Below are positions 1 to 6,198 of a stretch of 8,020 nt of DNA, in pieces. Source of the DNA: Bacillota bacterium (GTDB lineage Bacteria; Bacillota; UBA4882; UBA8346); the NCBI GenBank assembly GCA_028282485.1, contig JANQHU010000096.1:1-8020 (forward strand), in the 5' to 3' direction. The notes beneath the pieces were generated by a model that saw only the letters and a program-made list of their open reading frames with translations, did not search any database and was not told where the DNA came from. Positions within the stretch are counted from its first letter, which is position 1. Every line of letters starts with the position of its first letter. The translations under genes and the position numbers were made by a program.

Positions 1-1
1 G

Positions 2-2482
2 GGTGAGGGTGATAGAGTTTTTCGAACGATTCAATTAGGGGCTTTATTGCATGACATAGGAAAGTTTTTGCAAAAAGGCAATAATCAATTAAAAGGAAAA
101 CATCCTTTATTATCAAAATATTTTATCGAAAAATACCAAGAAATATTTAAAAATTATATAGATGATTTAGATTACGAATTATTAATCGAAATAGTGATGA
201 GACATCATGAAAGAGCGATGAGTACTAAAAAAATTAATACCAAAGATAAACCTAAAAGAAATTACGGGGGTTTTCCAGATGAGATGTTAGTTCAGACTGC
301 TTCGCCAAACATTAAATCATATTGTTTGATTGTCAGTCGAGCGGATAATTATTCTTCCGCTGAAAGAGATCGTTTTCAATTAAGATATAAAAGAAGTTAT
401 AAAACTGGAGTATCAGCATCGGTTTTTTTAAGAATAAAATTATTTCAAGAAAAAATTAATAAAGACCAAATTTTCTATTATCAACCAAAAATGTTAATAT
501 TAGACAAGGAAAGTTATTTTCCTAAAGTAGATGTTATTAATCCTAAAGAGAGCTATGACAAGCTATTTGGCGATTTTGATAATTTATTTAATAAAGTTAA
601 TAATAAATTTAATAATTACGAAATTTTTTTTAATGAGTTAGTAAATATTTTGCATAAGTATACTTGGGTTGCTTCAAGCTGTTTTTATGATAAAATACCC
701 GATGTTTCCCTTTTTGATCACTTAAAAACAACTTCCGCTATTGCTGTGGCAATGTATCTTTATCATAAAGATTTTGATACTTTAAATGATTTAAAAATTA
801 TTAAAGATGAAAGATCACATAATAAATTTTGTCTTTTGGTTGGCGATTTTTCTGGAATTCAGAATTATCTTTTTTCTGGCTTAAAATATACTTCCCAAGG
901 AGCAGCAAAAACTTTGAGGGCTAGGTCATTTATTTTAACTATCCTCATTGAAGTAATTGCTCAAATTATTTTGGAAGAGTTTAATCTACCAATAGTTAAT
1001 AACATTATAAGCTCTGGCGGAAAATTTTATCTTTTATTACCAAATACTTCTGGATGTGAGGGCGTATTAGAAGAATTACAAAGAAATATTGATAATTTAT
1101 TATTAAAACGTTTTTACGGAGATATTTGCTTGAATCTTGGCTATGTTGAATTTAAAGGAGCTGATTTTAAAGAGTTTAATAAGATAGTTGCTAGAGCTAG
1201 TCAAAAATTAGGTGAACAGAAAGCAAAGCCCTTTACTGAAATTTTAAAAAAGAATCAAAATGGTTTTCAAAACTGGAATGAAGAGATTTTTGTTAGAGAA
1301 TTGGCAGGTAACAAAACTTTAGATATTTGCCGAGGGTGTGAAAAGGCTTATTCTATCACTAAAGATGATGAAATTCCCTTATGCAACCATTGTGCAGGGG
1401 AACGAAATATTGGTAAACAACTGGTTAGTTCCGATGCTATTTATTTATATAAAAATATAAAAAAAGATGAAGAAAAAGATCTTTTTTACTTAATTGACAA
1501 CTATTATTTTTCATTTAAACCTCATGTATCAGAAAAACCATGGCGAATTATCAATTTTAATGAATATCAGTTGGCTGAATCTAAAGCTCCAACTATTTAT
1601 CGCTTTTTAGCAAATTATATTCCTTTTGATAAAATAAATGATAAGCCATTAACTTTTGATGAAATTGGAAAAAAGGCAGAAGGAGATCGTTTACTAGGTT
1701 ATTTAAAGGCGGATGTAGATAATCTAGGTTCAATTTTTGCTTGTGGCTTTATTGATGATAATAAAGGTGAACATAATTACGGGACGATTTCGAGAGTGAC
1801 TACCTTTAGTCGAATGCTCGACTTGTTTTTTGCGGGACATATTAATACATTATTAAAGGATGAATTTAGAAATTGTTACACGGTTTATTCTGGGGGTGAT
1901 GATTTATTTATAATCGGTCCTTGGAACCAGATAATTGATTTGGCCGAACGAATTAGAGATGATTTTGCGAAATTCACAGGAACCAATCCTGATTTAACCC
2001 TTTCGGCAGGCATTGGGATAGTTAAAACGAAAACACCAATTGCTTATGGGGCAGATTTAGCTAATAGGCTTTTAGGAATTGCTAAAGAAAAACCCGCCTA
2101 TGGGAGTATCGATAGCCAAGATCAAGTATGTATTTTTGGAGAAACGATGAAATGGGAAGTTTTCAAACTAGCTTTAAATGAAGCCAAAAAGCTTAGCAGT
2201 TTTAAACCAAAGGCTAGTTTTTTAAATCGTTTATGGAATTATTACCAAATGTATCTTAATTATCGAGATAAGAATCAACCGGAAGGATTAAGATACCTCC
2301 CTCTGTTACATTATGATTTAGCTCGAAATTATCAAACTAGTGGGGAAGATTTTCCCGGATTACAAAAATGGTGTAAAGAAAATATATTTGAGTTAAAGCC
2401 AAAAGGGACACGTAGTTTAATTGATAGTTGCGGATTTATCTTTAAGTATATTATTAATTCAATTAGGAAGCGGGAGGATTGA
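2..2482 (+). CDS. cas10: Cas10/Csm1, large subunit of type III-A CRISPR effector (5' end outside window)
   Basis: Scaffold and signalling subunit of the Csm complex. On target-RNA binding, the Cas10 family makes cyclic oligoadenylates with its palm domain and cuts ssDNA with its HD domain. The reading frame is open from base 2, giving 826 visible residues, so the true start is at or just before the window edge. Numbering visible residues from base 2: HD motif LLHDIGKF with H17-D18, a further conserved HH at 68-69, first palm-like domain beginning with GDFSGIQNYLFSG near 281, zinc ribbon C443/C446/C461/C464, and the catalytic palm with KADVDNLG (D571, D573) and GGDD at 631-634. A helical C-terminal domain follows. 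Both nuclease and cyclase motifs look intact, so the protein is probably active. It is the first visible gene of the operon, with csm2 starting 4 bases after its stop. The TTG at 47 lies inside the HD motif and cannot be the start. Identity is near certain; the exact start is unknown. Confidence 0.97.
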   Translation, partial: GEGDRVFRTIQLGALLHDIGKFLQKGNNQLKGKHPLLSKYFIEKYQEIFKNYIDDLDYELLIEIVMRHHERAMSTKKINTKDKPKRNYGGFPDEMLVQTASPNIKSYCLIVSRADNYSSAERDRFQLRYKRSYKTGVSASVFLRIKLFQEKINKDQIFYYQPKMLILDKESYFPKVDVINPKESYDKLFGDFDNLFNKVNNKFNNYEIFFNELVNILHKYTWVASSCFYDKIPDVSLFDHLKTTSAIAVAMYLYHKDFDTLNDLKIIKDERSHNKFCLLVGDFSGIQNYLFSGLKYTSQGAAKTLRARSFILTILIEVIAQIILEEFNLPIVNNIISSGGKFYLLLPNTSGCEGVLEELQRNIDNLLLKRFYGDICLNLGYVEFKGADFKEFNKIVARASQKLGEQKAKPFTEILKKNQNGFQNWNEEIFVRELAGNKTLDICRGCEKAYSITKDDEIPLCNHCAGERNIGKQLVSSDAIYLYKNIKKDEEKDLFYLIDNYYFSFKPHVSEKPWRIINFNEYQLAESKAPTIYRFLANYIPFDKINDKPLTFDEIGKKAEGDRLLGYLKADVDNLGSIFACGFIDDNKGEHNYGTISRVTTFSRMLDLFFAGHINTLLKDEFRNCYTVYSGGDDLFIIGPWNQIIDLAERIRDDFAKFTGTNPDLTLSAGIGIVKTKTPIAYGADLANRLLGIAKEKPAYGSIDSQDQVCIFGETMKWEVFKLALNEAKKLSSFKPKASFLNRLWNYYQMYLNYRDKNQPEGLRYLPLLHYDLARNYQTSGEDFPGLQKWCKENIFELKPKGTRSLIDSCGFIFKYIINSIRKRED

Positions 2483-2486
2483 TTAG

Positions 2487-2966
2487 GTGGGGAAAAAATG
2501 TAGATTATGTGGCAAATTAATAAATAATAATTATGATTTATGTTATGATTGTAAACAAAGTCAAAAAAATAAATTAAAGCTTCCCAAAGACTATTTAGCA
2601 AATGGTTATTTCAATGAAAAAAAAATCTTAAATATTGATTTGATTGATAAAACAGCAAAGTTAATTGCCCAATTAATTAGCGACAAAATGACAAGTGGCC
2701 AATTGAGAAAGTTTTATGGGCATGCGAAAAGAATTTATAATCAAATTCAAAATGGAGCCGAATTTGAAGAATTAGAAGTTGAAATAAAAAAAATAACCGC
2801 TTTTGTTGCAGAAGCTAGAGGCAAGAATAAAGTGGGGAATGATTTTTATCGATTTATTTGCATTAATATGAGTTGTATTAAAGATTACGATACTTTTATG
2901 AAAGGTTTTATCCCTCATTTTGAAGCCGTTGTGGCATATTTTACTTATTATAATTCTAAAAAATAG
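2487..2966 (+). CDS. csm2: Csm2, small subunit of type III-A effector, with N-terminal C4 zinc-ribbon-like extension
   Basis: Small helical subunit that forms the inner filament of the Csm complex along the crRNA-target duplex. The GTG start at 2487 is supported by GGGAGG at 2472-2477 (9-nt spacing) and an in-frame stop at 2484-2486. The family core begins around residue 30 with LPKDYLANGYF and continues with TSGQLRKFYGHAKRIYNQ and an alpha-helical C-terminus, as expected for Csm2. Ahead of the core, residues 5-22 hold CRLC then CYDC (C5, C8, C19, C22), a compact zinc-ribbon-like knuckle. At 159 residues it is somewhat longer than the Csm2 proteins I know (roughly 120-145), and the extension accounts for the difference. 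The place in the operon between cas10 and csm3 agrees with the call. Metal binding is inferred from cysteine spacing only. Confidence 0.9.
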   Translation: MGKKCRLCGKLINNNYDLCYDCKQSQKNKLKLPKDYLANGYFNEKKILNIDLIDKTAKLIAQLISDKMTSGQLRKFYGHAKRIYNQIQNGAEFEELEVEIKKITAFVAEARGKNKVGNDFYRFICINMSCIKDYDTFMKGFIPHFEAVVAYFTYYNSKK

Positions 2967-3054
2967 AGGGATATTCCTTGAAAGGTAAGAGTTTTATAAA
3001 ATGAGATAAATTTATTGAAAATTAAGATGAATTTTGTTGAGGAGGATTTATTAG
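2967..3054 (+). promoter_or_regulatory. csm2-csm3 spacer with strong csm3 ribosome-binding site
   Basis: This 88-base AT-rich spacer is the only real gap inside the csm operon; the other joints are 4 bases or an overlap. It ends in GAGGAGG at 3039-3045, 9 nt before the csm3 ATG, a near-ideal Shine-Dalgarno site. I see no gene and no convincing hairpin. TTGAAA (2978-2983) and TATAAA-like hexamers occur, but their spacing is too short for a normal promoter. The site probably supports high translation of Csm3, which is present in several copies per complex. Confidence 0.6.
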
Positions 3055-3834
3055 ATGAAATATAATAATTTGATAATTATTAGCGGAGAAATTCATTGTC
3101 TTAGTGGTTTGCATATCGGGGGTTCTAGTCAAGGGATTGAAATCGGAGGAATTGATAACCCGGTAATTAAAAATGTTTTAACGGGAGAGCCCTATATTCC
3201 GGGGTCTTCGTTTAAAGGTAAAATGAGATCTTGTTTAGAAAAAAAGTATGGTTTGAGAGTGAAAACTAAAAATAATGGTCAAAAAGAAATCGAGGAATCA
3301 AAAAAAGTTAATCCATGCCAATGTGGTCGATGTTTAATATGTAGAATTTTTGGTTCTCATATGAATTTAGCTCATAACCAAGGTCCGACTAGAATTTTAT
3401 TTCGAGATGCTTTTTTTACCGATGAGGCGAGAACGAAATTTAATGCACAAAAAGAAAAAGGATTGCCTTGTTTTGAAGAAAAAATGGAGAATATAATTAA
3501 TAGAAATACCGGGACTTCAAATAATTTAAGAACTATGGAGCGGGTTCCGGCGGGATTTAGTTTTGCTTTTGAAATAGCCTTGCAAATATTTGATATTGAT
3601 GATAAAGCTACCATGCTTGAGCTTATTAAAGAAGGATTAAAATTAATTGAAGAATCTTATTTAGGGGGCAGTGGCTCGCGAGGTTCGGGAAGAGTTTCCT
3701 TTCTAAATGTAAAAATTATGGATAAAAGTGAAGGGAAAACTGAAACTTATAATGTAAAAGATTTTGAAAATAACTCACAGTTTAAAATTATCGTCGAGAA
3801 TGATTCAAATAAAACTTCTGGAGCGGGAGAATGA
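3055..3834 (+). CDS. csm3: Csm3, Cas7-family backbone subunit and target-RNA endonuclease
   Basis: RAMP (Cas7-type) protein that polymerises along the crRNA and cuts bound target RNA at regular 6-nt steps. The ATG is fixed by GAGGAGG 9 nt upstream. The 259 residues are slightly longer than usual for Csm3 (about 215-250). Visible motifs: GLHIGG at 18-23; GGIDNPVIKN with D34 in the place of the catalytic aspartate; the RAMP motif YIPGSSFKGKMRSCLE at 47-62; a zinc-binding cluster C88, C90, C93, C96 followed by IFG; and the glycine-rich RAMP loop YLGGSGSRGSGRV at 202-214. All active-site features appear intact. The C-terminal 35 or so residues are polar and low in conservation. The stop overlaps the csm4 start as ATGA, which suggests translational coupling. 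Confidence 0.96.
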   Translation: MKYNNLIIISGEIHCLSGLHIGGSSQGIEIGGIDNPVIKNVLTGEPYIPGSSFKGKMRSCLEKKYGLRVKTKNNGQKEIEESKKVNPCQCGRCLICRIFGSHMNLAHNQGPTRILFRDAFFTDEARTKFNAQKEKGLPCFEEKMENIINRNTGTSNNLRTMERVPAGFSFAFEIALQIFDIDDKATMLELIKEGLKLIEESYLGGSGSRGSGRVSFLNVKIMDKSEGKTETYNVKDFENNSQFKIIVENDSNKTSGAGE

Positions 3835-4796
3835 AAGATTATTACCAAACCTATCAGCTCAAAGCAAAACTTTTTTATTCCGCTATTACCTCTTGGCAAG
3901 CGGATACGCTCTTTGGTGCTTTCTGTTGGTCGTATTTATATTTATATGGCGAAACGGAATTAGAAACATTATTAAATATGTATTTGAATGATTTGCCACC
4001 GATTATTTTTTCCAATGGATTTCCGGGAGATTATCTGCCAAGGCCATTGTATACTCAGTATTATGATTTTGCAGCAGCTCAAAAAATGAATAAACAGGCT
4101 TGGCTGAATCGCTTGCAAGAATGTAAGAAAGAAAAGAAGATTAAATATTTAACTTTGAATGATTTTCAAAAATGGCAACAAGGAATTTTTCAATTAAGGG
4201 AAGTCATAAAAGAAGATGATCTTATTTATATAAAAAATACATCACATAATCAAGTGAGTCGTTTAACAAATACAGTTGATGAAGACGGTAACTTTTTTCA
4301 TTTAGTAGAATGGTCTACTAAAGAAGAATATATATCGGTTTATTTAAAAATTGCTTTGGGCTATGAGGAAAAAGTATATCAAACATTAGAATTAATGGGG
4401 CAGAGAGGAATTGGCAAAAAACATAATCTTAATCAAGGAGCTTTTACAATTATCAAATTTGATATATTTGATGGTTTTAAAGAGATTCTAGCACCAAATT
4501 CATTTGTTAGTTTATCAGATTTTGTACCGGCCAATAACGATCCTGTAAAAGGATGCTATAAGCTCTTTGTAAAAACAGGTAAAACAGATTTAGGAAAAAA
4601 TCCTTTTAAAAAGAGTTTAATTATGTTAAAGAATGGTTCGGTAATGGGTTTGAATGATAACCTTAAGCCTTATTACGGAAGAATGATTCCGGGATTAGCA
4701 AATGATAAAAGAGTTTGTCAGTATGGTTTGGCTTTTGCGGTACCAGCTAAAGTAAAATTTTATGATGAAGAAGCTGATTTTCTAATCAAAAACTAA
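3831..4796 (+). CDS. csm4: Csm4, Cas5-family subunit that caps the crRNA 5' handle
   Basis: Cas5-like RAMP protein of the Csm complex. It binds the 5' repeat-derived tag of the crRNA and bridges Cas10 to the Csm3 backbone. The ATG overlaps the csm3 TGA by 4 bases and follows a GGGAG site. Family features: SWQADTLFGAFCW at residues 21-33, LPRPL in the first third, SRLTNTV in the middle, the glycine-rich RAMP loop GQRGIGKKHNLNQGAF at 190-205, and the usual near-terminal QYGLAFAVPAKV. About 13 charged residues follow this, beyond where many Csm4 proteins end. At 321 residues the length is normal. It is the last cas gene in the window: the stop overlaps the stop of the convergent sod gene, and csm5, normally next, is missing. 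Confidence 0.93.
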   Translation: MKDYYQTYQLKAKLFYSAITSWQADTLFGAFCWSYLYLYGETELETLLNMYLNDLPPIIFSNGFPGDYLPRPLYTQYYDFAAAQKMNKQAWLNRLQECKKEKKIKYLTLNDFQKWQQGIFQLREVIKEDDLIYIKNTSHNQVSRLTNTVDEDGNFFHLVEWSTKEEYISVYLKIALGYEEKVYQTLELMGQRGIGKKHNLNQGAFTIIKFDIFDGFKEILAPNSFVSLSDFVPANNDPVKGCYKLFVKTGKTDLGKNPFKKSLIMLKNGSVMGLNDNLKPYYGRMIPGLANDKRVCQYGLAFAVPAKVKFYDEEADFLIKN

Positions 4797-4805
4797 AAAA
4801 TCGGC
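4773..4805 (+). terminator. Weak inverted repeat across the csm4/sod stop codons
   Basis: GCTGATTTT (4773-4781) can pair with AAAATCGGC (4797-4805), giving a 9-bp stem with one U-G wobble and a 15-base loop that contains the csm4 stop. It sits exactly at the convergent junction. However, no T-tract follows it on the + strand, and only a short T/C-rich stretch follows on the - strand. It may be a poor terminator or an mRNA 3' hairpin. It is the only candidate between the two genes. Confidence 0.25.
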
Positions 4806-5434
4806 ACCACCCCACTCTGAGCCAGCATTAGTCTTCTCTCTACCTCGTGCCAATTTACAAGCTGCCACCAGTTATTAATGAATTCCCCGCGTTTGTTCTG
4901 ATATTCCAAGTAGTAAGCGTGTTCCCAGACGTCTACCAGGAGAACCGGGACCCCGCTCCACTGGGTGAGGTTTTGGTGTTTTTCGGCTTGGTGGATTTCC
5001 AGGTGGCCCCAAGTAGGCTGCCAGGTCAAAATTACCCAACCGCTTCCTTCTACTTGGAGGGCGGCATTGGTGAATTGTTCTTGAAAGGAATTAAAGTTTC
5101 CAAAATAAGCGTTGATTTGGGTGAGGGTATGGGGGCCGGGTTGCCCGGTTTGATTAAAGGGAGCCATGGTGGTCCAGTAAATGCTATGAAGAATATGGCC
5201 GGAGCCAGTAAAGGCCAACTCATTTTCCCAATATTTAAGATATTGGTAATCTCGATTTCGGCGGACTGCCACCAGGTTTAATTCGGCTTGGTTTAATCTC
5301 TCCACATAACCCCGGTGCAGAATATCATGGTGAATCCTTAGGGCCTCCTCACTAATAATTGGTTCCAGGGCATTGGTTGGGTATGGTAGCGGGGGGAGCT
5401 TGTGTTGGCCGGGGGGAATGAATTTTTGATACAT
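4793..5434 (-). CDS. sodA: Superoxide dismutase, Fe/Mn family
   Basis: Cytoplasmic enzyme converting superoxide to oxygen and hydrogen peroxide, with Fe or Mn as cofactor. The start is the ATG at 5434-5432, preceded on the - strand by GGAGG with 9-nt spacing. The 213 residues match the family. N-terminal helical domain: RIHHDILHRGYV, with ligand H35 and conserved Y43, and SGHILHSIYW, with ligand H83. C-terminal alpha/beta domain: GSGWVIL and VDVWEHAYYLEYQNKR, with ligands D168 and H172. All four metal ligands are present. The position four before the second ligand is Gly79, as in Mn-type enzymes. The loop EKHQN puts a His (about H153) where classical Mn enzymes have a Gln, as in several anaerobe and archaeal-type enzymes, so metal preference cannot be read off safely. 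There is no signal peptide. The gene is clearly richer in GC than the neighbouring csm genes. Its TAG stop overlaps the csm4 TAA. Confidence 0.95.
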   Translation of the reverse strand: MYQKFIPPGQHKLPPLPYPTNALEPIISEEALRIHHDILHRGYVERLNQAELNLVAVRRNRDYQYLKYWENELAFTGSGHILHSIYWTTMAPFNQTGQPGPHTLTQINAYFGNFNSFQEQFTNAALQVEGSGWVILTWQPTWGHLEIHQAEKHQNLTQWSGVPVLLVDVWEHAYYLEYQNKRGEFINNWWQLVNWHEVERRLMLAQSGVVPIF

Positions 5435-5446
5435 GGGGCATAACCT

Positions 5447-5461
5447 CCATAATTATTCTCA
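5447..5461 (-). promoter_or_regulatory. Candidate Fur/PerR-like operator upstream of sod
   Basis: Read on the - strand this is TGAGAATAATTATGG, which matches the 7-1-7 Fur-family pattern TGATAATNATTATCA at 11 of 14 defined positions. It abuts the sod Shine-Dalgarno site. A second, weaker match (TGATTATTTTATGGA, 10 of 14) lies at 5467-5481 on the + strand. PerR or Fur control of sod is common in Bacillota. The DNA is AT-rich, though, so chance matches are likely, and I could not place a confident sod promoter relative to the box. Confidence 0.3.
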
Positions 5462-5491
5462 TTGCATGATTATTTTATGGAGCTTTGATCC

Positions 5492-5547
5492 AAAAAGTGC
5501 GGTAAAGATTCTTAGCCCGGGGAGAATTTCCTTTACCCACTTTTTTT
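5492..5547. terminator. Long A/T-flanked hairpin between divergent sod and CAP genes, bidirectional-terminator-like
   Basis: AAAAAGTG-C-GGTAAAG (5492-5507) pairs with CTTTACC-CACTTTTT (5531-5545), giving 15 bp with one bulged C at 5500. The stem continues inward with ATTCT (5508-5512) against AGAAT (5523-5527), around a loop containing CCCGGGG. The arms begin in an A-tract and end in a run of seven T, the form of an intrinsic terminator usable in both directions. No gene ends here, since both neighbours start here. It could stop antisense transcripts coming through sod from csm4, or through the CAP gene from folA. It could also act as a regulatory structure. The right arm overlaps the proposed -35 of the CAP promoter. 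Confidence 0.6.
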
Positions 5548-5561
5548 ATTTGGGGTATAAT
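5532..5561 (+). promoter_or_regulatory. Sigma-A-type promoter of the CAP-domain gene
   Basis: A perfect -10 TATAAT at 5556-5561 lies 18 nt after TTTACC (5532-5537), which matches TTGACA at 4 of 6 positions. Transcription would start near 5568, giving a leader of about 45 nt before the ATG at 5615. The -35 sits inside the right arm of the hairpin described at 5492-5547. Confidence 0.6.
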
Positions 5562-5614
5562 ATAACCAGCAGATTTTTTAGGTAAGAAGTTTGAAATTAG
5601 TTAGGGAGAGGCTA

Positions 5615-6133
5615 ATGAAAAAAATATTTAGTTTGACGGGATTAGTGATACTAGTTTTCTTAATGGTTAGTATGGCTAATGGCTGTTTTTCAATGTTTAT
5701 GTCCCCACCGTCTTCCGAATCAACCCCGGGTCCCTCCGCAACCGCCGAAATTAAGTTAACGGTGGTGGAGCAAAAAGCTTTTGAGCTGGTTAATGATTAT
5801 CGCATTGCCAAAGGATTGCTCCCTTTGCAACTGGATGACCGCATCATTCGGGCAGCGAGAAAGCATAGTGAAAATATGGGGCAAGGGGTAGTCGCTTTTG
5901 GGCATAATGGTTTTCGGCATAGAATCGCTGCTATTGGGATTAAGGGGGCAGCCGCTGAAAATGTGGCCTATAATTATGGTTATAGTGATCCGGCTCAAAT
6001 AGCAGTTGATGGTTGGATTAAAAGCCCTGGGCATGAAAAGAATATGTCCGGAGACTATAATTTGACGGGAATGGGAATAGTCAAAAATGCTAATGGCAAA
6101 TATTATTTTACCCAAATATTTTTGAAAAACTAA
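5615..6133 (+). CDS. CAP-domain (SCP/PR-1, YkwD-like) extracytoplasmic protein, probable lipoprotein
   Basis: Secreted or surface protein of the CAP superfamily, whose bacterial members have largely unknown roles. The ATG at 5615 is preferred because AGGGAG (5603-5608) lies 6 nt upstream; a TTG at 5591 in the same frame has only a weak site. From this ATG there are 172 residues. The N-terminus is MKK followed by a hydrophobic stretch (about 4-20) ending MANGC, so C24 may be a lipidated cysteine; the -2 Asn is atypical for a lipobox, so cleavage by ordinary signal peptidase is also possible. A Pro/Ser-rich linker (about 29-45) precedes the CAP domain (about 50-172), with RKHSENM (H84), FGHNGF, AAENVAYN (E115), WIKSPGHEKNM (H140) and a C-terminal GKYYFTQIF strand. 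These are the usual cavity residues. It is divergent from sod and followed by the tfoX-like gene after 65 bases with no terminator between. Confidence 0.9.
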   Translation: MKKIFSLTGLVILVFLMVSMANGCFSMFMSPPSSESTPGPSATAEIKLTVVEQKAFELVNDYRIAKGLLPLQLDDRIIRAARKHSENMGQGVVAFGHNGFRHRIAAIGIKGAAAENVAYNYGYSDPAQIAVDGWIKSPGHEKNMSGDYNLTGMGIVKNANGKYYFTQIFLKN

Positions 6134-6143
6134 ATTCTTTAAT

Positions 6144-6172
6144 TTGCTTTAATAATGGTTAAAAAATATACT
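6144..6172 (+). promoter_or_regulatory. Candidate promoter of the tfoX-like gene
   Basis: TTGCTT (6144-6149) and TATACT (6167-6172) are separated by exactly 17 nt, in the short gap after the CAP stop. The -10 matches the consensus at 5 of 6 positions and the -35 at 3 of 6. Transcription would begin near 6179, just before AAGGAG (6184-6189), which leaves a very short leader. Read-through from the CAP gene is also possible, because no terminator is visible after it. Confidence 0.4.
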
Positions 6173-6198
6173 TATAGTTAGAGAAGGAGATTTTAGTT

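Noticed and set aside
47..2482. TTG at 47 as the cas10 start
   Set aside because: It lies within the LLHDIGK motif, and the frame stays open with Cas10-like sequence (FRTIQLGAL) back to base 2.
2332..2601. Open frame on the - strand across the cas10/csm2 joint
   Set aside because: It is antisense to two clear genes, with a low-complexity hydrophobic translation and no plausible ribosome-binding context.
2967..3054. Mini open frame or internal promoter in the csm2-csm3 gap
   Set aside because: The only frame is about 8 codons, and the -35/-10-like hexamers are spaced too closely to be credible.
3764..3991. Open frame with a hydrophobic segment across the csm3/csm4 joint
   Set aside because: It overlaps the ends of two real genes in another frame; the apparent membrane segment is out-of-frame csm4 sequence.
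4847..5281. Open frame of 144 codons on the + strand
   Set aside because: It is fully antisense to the well-supported sod gene, has no recognisable domain, and arises from sod codon bias.
5591..5614. TTG start giving the CAP protein 8 extra residues
   Set aside because: The ATG at 5615 has the better Shine-Dalgarno site and gives a normal MKK-type signal sequence.
5756..6115. Open frame on the - strand opposite the CAP gene
   Set aside because: It is a shadow of the CAP coding sequence; the + strand product has clear domain motifs.
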